From Spirochaetaceae bacterium (GTDB lineage: Bacteria > Spirochaetota > Spirochaetia > Treponematales > Breznakiellaceae), in NCBI GenBank assembly GCA_031279965.1, contig JAITHM010000087.1, positions 1 through 9,158 of the forward strand: 9,158 nucleotides of DNA, in the 5' to 3' direction. This document shows, in pieces, positions 7,301 through 9,158 of the stretch (position 1 is its first letter; each line of letters opens with the position of its first letter). Made by a program: the position numbers and the translations under genes. The notes below the pieces were generated by a model that saw nothing but the letters and a program-made list of their open reading frames with translations, did no database searches and was not told where the DNA came from.

Positions 7301-7668
7301 ATGATGTTCCCCCGCCGCGCGGCCCGGTGCACAAAGCGTATCTTCTTACAGAAAAATTTTTTGAATCTGAATTGGGAAAACGCTGCCGCAGCGCAGATGT
7401 TTGTAAAACAGAATATCCCTTTATCATGCGCGGGGGCGAAACCGGCTCATCAGCCTTTATTACCGGAAAAATTGATCTGCTTTTTCATGATGCGGAAGGC
7501 TGGACTGTTGTTGATTATAAGACGGATAAAACGGTCGAACCGCATCTGCATACCGCACAGCTTAAGGTCTACCGTGATGCAGTGCGTAATCTTTGGGGAA
7601 GCACCGAACCTGTCCGCGCTTATATTTTTTATCTGCGCCAGAGCATCACATTTGAAGTGCCGGAATAA
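4327..7668 (+). CDS. addA: AddA/RecB-like ATP-dependent helicase-nuclease
   Basis: Superfamily 1A helicase fused to a RecB-family nuclease, expected to process double-strand DNA ends for recombinational repair. Numbering is for the ATG at 4327 (1113 aa); an in-frame ATG at 4252 would add 25 residues unlike a helicase start. Motifs in order: Q-motif LNEDQLEAV (11-19); Walker A AGAGSGKTT with Lys35; motif Ia TITFTNKATNEM (59-70); Walker B VDEFQD with Asp334-Glu335; motif III GDEKQSIYRFRGAD (376-389); motif IV ETNYRSR (413-419); motif V TIHKSKGLEFPVVF (from 738); motif VI LLYVAATRAE with Arg826. The C-terminal nuclease has the RecB/AddA pattern: His981 (GILVH), Asp1050 (GKIDLL), Asp1063 and Lys1065 (VVDYK), and QLKVY (1078-1082). 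No cysteine iron-sulfur cluster is seen, as expected for AddA and unlike AddB. The length is slightly short for AddA (about 1200). No addB adjoins it, so the addA symbol is by similarity; a stand-alone UvrD-like nuclease is the alternative. Confidence 0.9.
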   Translation: MMLFDSVLEDLNEDQLEAVRTEYNAVVRAGAGSGKTTVLACRYAYLIMKQGLSVDEILTITFTNKATNEMYERIYTMLSANSSNSAAKKALDNFYKASIQTLDSLCVKIARSGAALFGIAPDFTSAEAGLSDMINNAALAFVLDNRENKALQKIIADKKIKSLAENLFASFILHQSSITSPVDFSRMLSLHRTFIKKDYYVLLEVIEASLNARKKKPVLPAPPAIEPLLERTDAHDAVCAAAALKAYYNALSTVHGQKTNAGMLASIANIALQFDTLAEVCTLLELFQKQCNKLKRTAGMLSFHDIAQLAVDTLLRYPEIRKVYKTQLKALMVDEFQDNNSLQRDLIFLLAEREERMDEGLPHREDILATKLFFVGDEKQSIYRFRGADVSVFRSLDKALPEHNGPRRTLQLETNYRSRSELIEAFNILFGVVFSGSSLPPAAYDAEFTPLGSCRRSHCSPRTFMHVALLEAESLQHNSVSALSRHELEALYIARKINSIVRGPTPLTVLKKDPQSGGDREVPCEFGDIALLVRKKSHQSELERALKDFNIPYNAEEPGSLFNEAFVADAVSYLRLLVYPRDALSYAALLRSPFVNVSDLALAECILQFKKLPFDEAVEPALDDEDCRRYRKGREQYYSLREQFEKGVLDLPELITTLWYEFGYRFTALAAQADGLESTESYHYLFELACRAVLEKKSLAQFLSTIEDMQKKSFEEGKRKLEQLDIPIERGDGVRILTIHKSKGLEFPVVFIYACGDEERAQRRRNSWSAFQLESSTDMLITIDLPPAPELGGAQPSPYFQIKFKEEECKKSAAELRRLLYVAATRAESELFITGTFPKLIQAERDAHINVEDPLEQRILRYCDKIAQSENASSFLNLMAGALAKKENALWELESIPVLDRTEARALTRPFRENLPECSAASSRLENARTLYAQTPLDADEKAPVHAIAASKLEQAVPAVQRTTKARRAAMSAADFGILVHTMIEERLRGIHDVPPPRGPVHKAYLLTEKFFESELGKRCRSADVCKTEYPFIMRGGETGSSAFITGKIDLLFHDAEGWTVVDYKTDKTVEPHLHTAQLKVYRDAVRNLWGSTEPVRAYIFYLRQSITFEVPE

Positions 7669-7719
7669 TTCACCGGCAGTCTGGAAGCGGCAGGCCCGGC
7701 AAATTCAGGTGCGCCGGGC
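7658..7719. other. Two hairpins between convergent genes, no clear terminator
   Basis: TGCCGG (7658-7663) pairs with CCGGCA (7673-7678) across the helicase stop codon. GCCCGGC (7694-7700) pairs with GCCGGGC (7713-7719) across the peptidase stop. The helicase and peptidase genes converge with only 36 bp between stops, so these dyads may serve as 3' ends for both transcripts. Neither has a T-run on either strand, so intrinsic termination is uncertain. Confidence 0.35.
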
Positions 7720-8613
7720 GAGCGTAATGGCAAATTTTACCATACCGGCAAAATATTCCGGGGTAAGAAATTCTTCGGTATCCTCAGGGCCGTTCAGCCT
7801 GTTCCAAGTTGCAGGCAGCAGCGTCATATCAAGTTCTTTTTGAAGATCGCGGTTAAACAGCGCGTGAGTGTAGCGGGGGTTTGCCCGCGATAACGAGGCA
7901 AACGCGGCGGCTTCGCTGCCGGGCAGTGTTGTAATCATTTGGGCGGCAAGCCCTGCGTGCAAGAATCCGGCATCATCAGAAAACGGTGTAGGAAGAAGCA
8001 TATAATGTTGTTGTGATGAGTGTTCTGCGGCCAGCATGGCGTTGTTGCGCAGATCTTTCAGTTTTTTCTGAGCGGTTGCTATCCCGCCGCCGGTTTCCTT
8101 TTTCATGATGTAGTCGGCAGTTGTCGAAATAATCAGCGTGTCGCCCCGTCCGCATGAATCAAAAACAAAAAAATCCGCACCGGCAAGATCGGTGTTTTTC
8201 AGGCCGCGCCCCAACAAATACGAGCCTTGTGCGCGAATTCCTTTTTCACCGGCAAGTTCTTCGTTATCTGTAAAAATTACCATCCAGGGGATGCCGGTTT
8301 TTTTTTTCAGCTCCAGTGCGGCGCGTACGAGTATAAACACTGATGACGCATTATCGTTTGCCCCGGGACTGCCGGTTACTGAATCGTAGTGCGCCGCCAA
8401 CACGCGCGCGGGGCGCTCTTTTCCGGTGGAAGAAACAAAAAAATGCCGACTGTCACCAAATTGAACTACCGAGTAGTGAAAATCAAGTTCACTGAGCAGA
8501 GCATTAAGGACGGTAAAACGATCGTGCACCGGATTAATAAATTCGCTGAATTTATGATAGGGAGCCCCTCTGCTTTGCAGGCTCTGTGCATGTGAAACCC
8601 GCCGTTGATCCAT
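7705..8613 (-). CDS. M28-family metallopeptidase-like protein with altered metal site
   Basis: A 302-aa protein of the M28 (aminopeptidase Y/Aeromonas aminopeptidase) zinc-hydrolase family. It has no signal peptide, so it is probably cytoplasmic. Visible family motifs are AAHYDSVTG (His75, Asp77), GANDNASS (Asp87), TDNEELAG (Glu118 as general base, Glu119 as metal ligand) and FVFDSCGRGD (Asp152). The usual last ligand lies in a motif like HTPEDT; here the matching segment is NGPEDT (274-279), so the His appears to be Asn (codon AAC). The usual SDH motif reads SDD (212-214). The protein may therefore bind a single metal, use another ligand such as His250, or be inactive. The ATG overlaps the infA stop by one base (TAATG), suggesting translational coupling. 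The substrate cannot be told; peptidase activity is inferred from the fold only. Confidence 0.85.
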   Translation of the reverse strand: MDQRRVSHAQSLQSRGAPYHKFSEFINPVHDRFTVLNALLSELDFHYSVVQFGDSRHFFVSSTGKERPARVLAAHYDSVTGSPGANDNASSVFILVRAALELKKKTGIPWMVIFTDNEELAGEKGIRAQGSYLLGRGLKNTDLAGADFFVFDSCGRGDTLIISTTADYIMKKETGGGIATAQKKLKDLRNNAMLAAEHSSQQHYMLLPTPFSDDAGFLHAGLAAQMITTLPGSEAAAFASLSRANPRYTHALFNRDLQKELDMTLLPATWNRLNGPEDTEEFLTPEYFAGMVKFAITLARRT

Positions 8614-8837
8614 TAACGTTCGCGGTAAATAATCCGGCCGCGGCTTAAATCATAGGGGGAAAGCGCAATTTTAACATGATCGCCCGGTACAATACGGATA
8701 TAATGCTTACGCATCTTTCCTGAAAGATGGGCAAGTATAAGATGTCCATTTTGATTGTCAAGTTCCACTCTGAACATCGTGTTCGGCAGCGCCTCACGAA
8801 CAGTACCTTCAACTTCTATTGCTTCTTCTTTGGCCAT
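8613..8837 (-). CDS. infA: Translation initiation factor IF-1
   Basis: Small S1/OB-fold protein that binds the 30S A-site and assists IF-2 and IF-3 in initiation. The 74-aa product shows the full family signature: MAKEEAIEVEGTV at the start, ALPNTMFRVEL (16-26), ILAHLSGKMRKHYIRI (34-49), PGDHVKIALSPYDL (51-64) and the C-terminal RGRIIYR. It is one or two residues longer than the common 71-72, with the extra residues in the strand-turn DNQNGH (27-32). The ATG has a GGGTGG Shine-Dalgarno-like sequence just upstream. It lies in an operon with the M28 peptidase (1-bp overlap) and not in the ribosomal-protein cluster where infA sits in many bacteria. Identification is essentially certain. Confidence 0.98.
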   Translation of the reverse strand: MAKEEAIEVEGTVREALPNTMFRVELDNQNGHLILAHLSGKMRKHYIRIVPGDHVKIALSPYDLSRGRIIYRER

Positions 8838-8848
8838 TGTACCACCCT

Positions 8849-8873
8849 ATCATAGCTTCCTCAAAACAGTCAA
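8849..8873 (-). promoter_or_regulatory. Tentative infA promoter elements
   Basis: On the minus strand TTGACT (8868-8873) and TATGAT (8849-8854) each resemble sigma70 boxes, but they are only 13 bp apart, shorter than the normal 16-18. The heptamer repeat element begins directly upstream of the TTGACT. It may have replaced the original upstream promoter region, or infA may be transcribed through the element from further right. Confidence 0.3.
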
Positions 8874-8874
8874 G

Positions 8875-9020
8875 AGCAGTGAACAGTGATTAGTGGGCAG
8901 TGGGCAGTGGGCAGTGGGCAGCGGCTGGCCGGTATATGTTGCCTAGCGCAGCCCGCGCCGATAGCTAACATATCCCGCCCCAAAAAACTGCCCACTGCCC
9001 ACTGTCCACTGTCCACTATC
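8875..9020. repeat. Heptamer-built inverted repeat, MITE-like hairpin element
   Basis: The left arm (8875-8923) is seven tandem 7-bp units, starting AGCAGTG, AACAGTG, ATTAGTG and then GGCAGTG three times with a final variant. The right arm (8988-9020) carries the complement, CTGCCCA twice, CTGTCCA twice and a partial unit. The left arm segment 8888-8921 and the reverse complement of the right arm align over 33 of 34 positions with two substitutions and one gap. Inside, ATATGTT (8934-8940) pairs with AACATAT (8967-8973), and GCGC (8946-8949) pairs with GCGC (8955-8958) around a 5-nt loop. The whole element can thus fold into one long imperfect hairpin. There is no transposase. It resembles short non-autonomous repeats built from AGTGGNC heptamers; I cannot say whether other copies exist in the genome. 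Confidence 0.8.
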
Positions 9021-9029
9021 TCCCCCCGC

Positions 9030-9058
9030 TTGACAAAAAGATTTGGAGTTGGTAAGAT
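9030..9058 (+). promoter_or_regulatory. Strong sigma70-type promoter facing right
   Basis: A perfect -35 TTGACA (9030-9035), 17-bp spacer and -10 TAAGAT (9053-9058), the best promoter match in the window. The start point would be near 9065. It begins 9 bp beyond the heptamer element and points away from infA, towards a gene or RNA at or past the right edge. Confidence 0.7.
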
Positions 9059-9158
9059 GAAACAATATGGGAAACAGAGGGCTTTTCAAGACTGGTTTTG
9101 CCTGTGCGGTTGATTCTTTCGCCGCAGGGTTTTGCGCGTCCGCGGCTTGTGCGGGCGC
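9059..9158. other. Unassigned sequence downstream of the rightward promoter
   Basis: About 100 bp in which I recognise no gene. On the plus strand a frame from ATG 9067 stays open to the window edge (30 codons, starting MGNRGLFKTG), but it lacks a ribosome site. On the minus strand a frame rich in Ala, Gln and Pro is open from the edge leftward and runs into the repeat element. A hairpin with an 8-bp stem (9136-9143 with 9151-9158, one G-U pair) sits exactly at the edge. The sequence could be a 5' leader of an RNA or protein gene, or the 3' end of a minus-strand gene; the window is too short to tell. Confidence 0.3.

Noticed and set aside
7277..7843. Plus-strand frame of 188 codons overlapping the end of the helicase and the peptidase
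   Set aside because: It is out of frame with the intact nuclease domain and antisense to the peptidase C-terminus; the translation is Arg/Cys-rich without motifs.
8875..9020. CRISPR array
   Set aside because: The repeat unit is 7 bp with no spacers, and the two arrays are in inverted orientation; there are no cas genes.
8886..9113. Plus-strand open frame of 75 codons across the right intergenic region
   Set aside because: Most of it is a translation of the heptamer repeats and their complement, and it runs through the strong promoter; no protein-like conservation is visible.

Overview
The window looks like a chromosomal segment of a spirochaete, most likely a Treponema of roughly 50% GC. 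This is inferred from protein character alone: the IF-1 sequence, the mix of ATG, GTG and TTG starts, and the weak Shine-Dalgarno sites. No search could be run. Most of the window is ordinary housekeeping sequence. The unusual parts are the domain order of the phosphate-binding protein, the 11-bp phased direct repeats in front of it, a substituted metal-ligand position in a peptidase, and a heptamer-built inverted repeat near the right end.

Left half (about 1-4250, all on the minus strand, transcribed right to left): sua5/tsaC (threonylcarbamoyl-AMP synthase), then a PhoR-type sensor histidine kinase overlapping it by 4 bp, then a Pho-box-like array of TTWACA motifs on an 11-bp period, then pstS (lipoprotein with a TTG start), then pstC (GTG start, 9 bp after pstS). 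GC-rich hairpins resembling a terminator follow pstC. No pstA, pstB, phoU or phoB is present. The phosphate genes form a plausible circuit: PhoR senses phosphate status, an unseen PhoB/PhoP-type regulator binds the repeats, and pstSC transcription rises. The PstS protein is circularly permuted relative to textbook PstS: the half normally at the C-terminus comes first.

Middle (4201-7668): a divergent promoter region leads on the plus strand into a full-length AddA/RecB-like helicase-nuclease with all SF1 helicase motifs and a C-terminal PD-(D/E)XK nuclease motif. No addB partner lies next to it.

Right part (7705-8837, minus strand): infA (translation initiation factor IF-1), whose stop codon overlaps by one base the start of an M28-family metallopeptidase. 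In the peptidase the final conserved metal-binding His appears replaced by Asn. Upstream of infA is about 320 bp without a convincing gene. It holds a 7-bp-period inverted repeat that can fold into a hairpin of about 130-145 nt, then an excellent sigma70-type promoter pointing right (TTGACA, 17 bp, TAAGAT) that drives something beyond or at the window edge.
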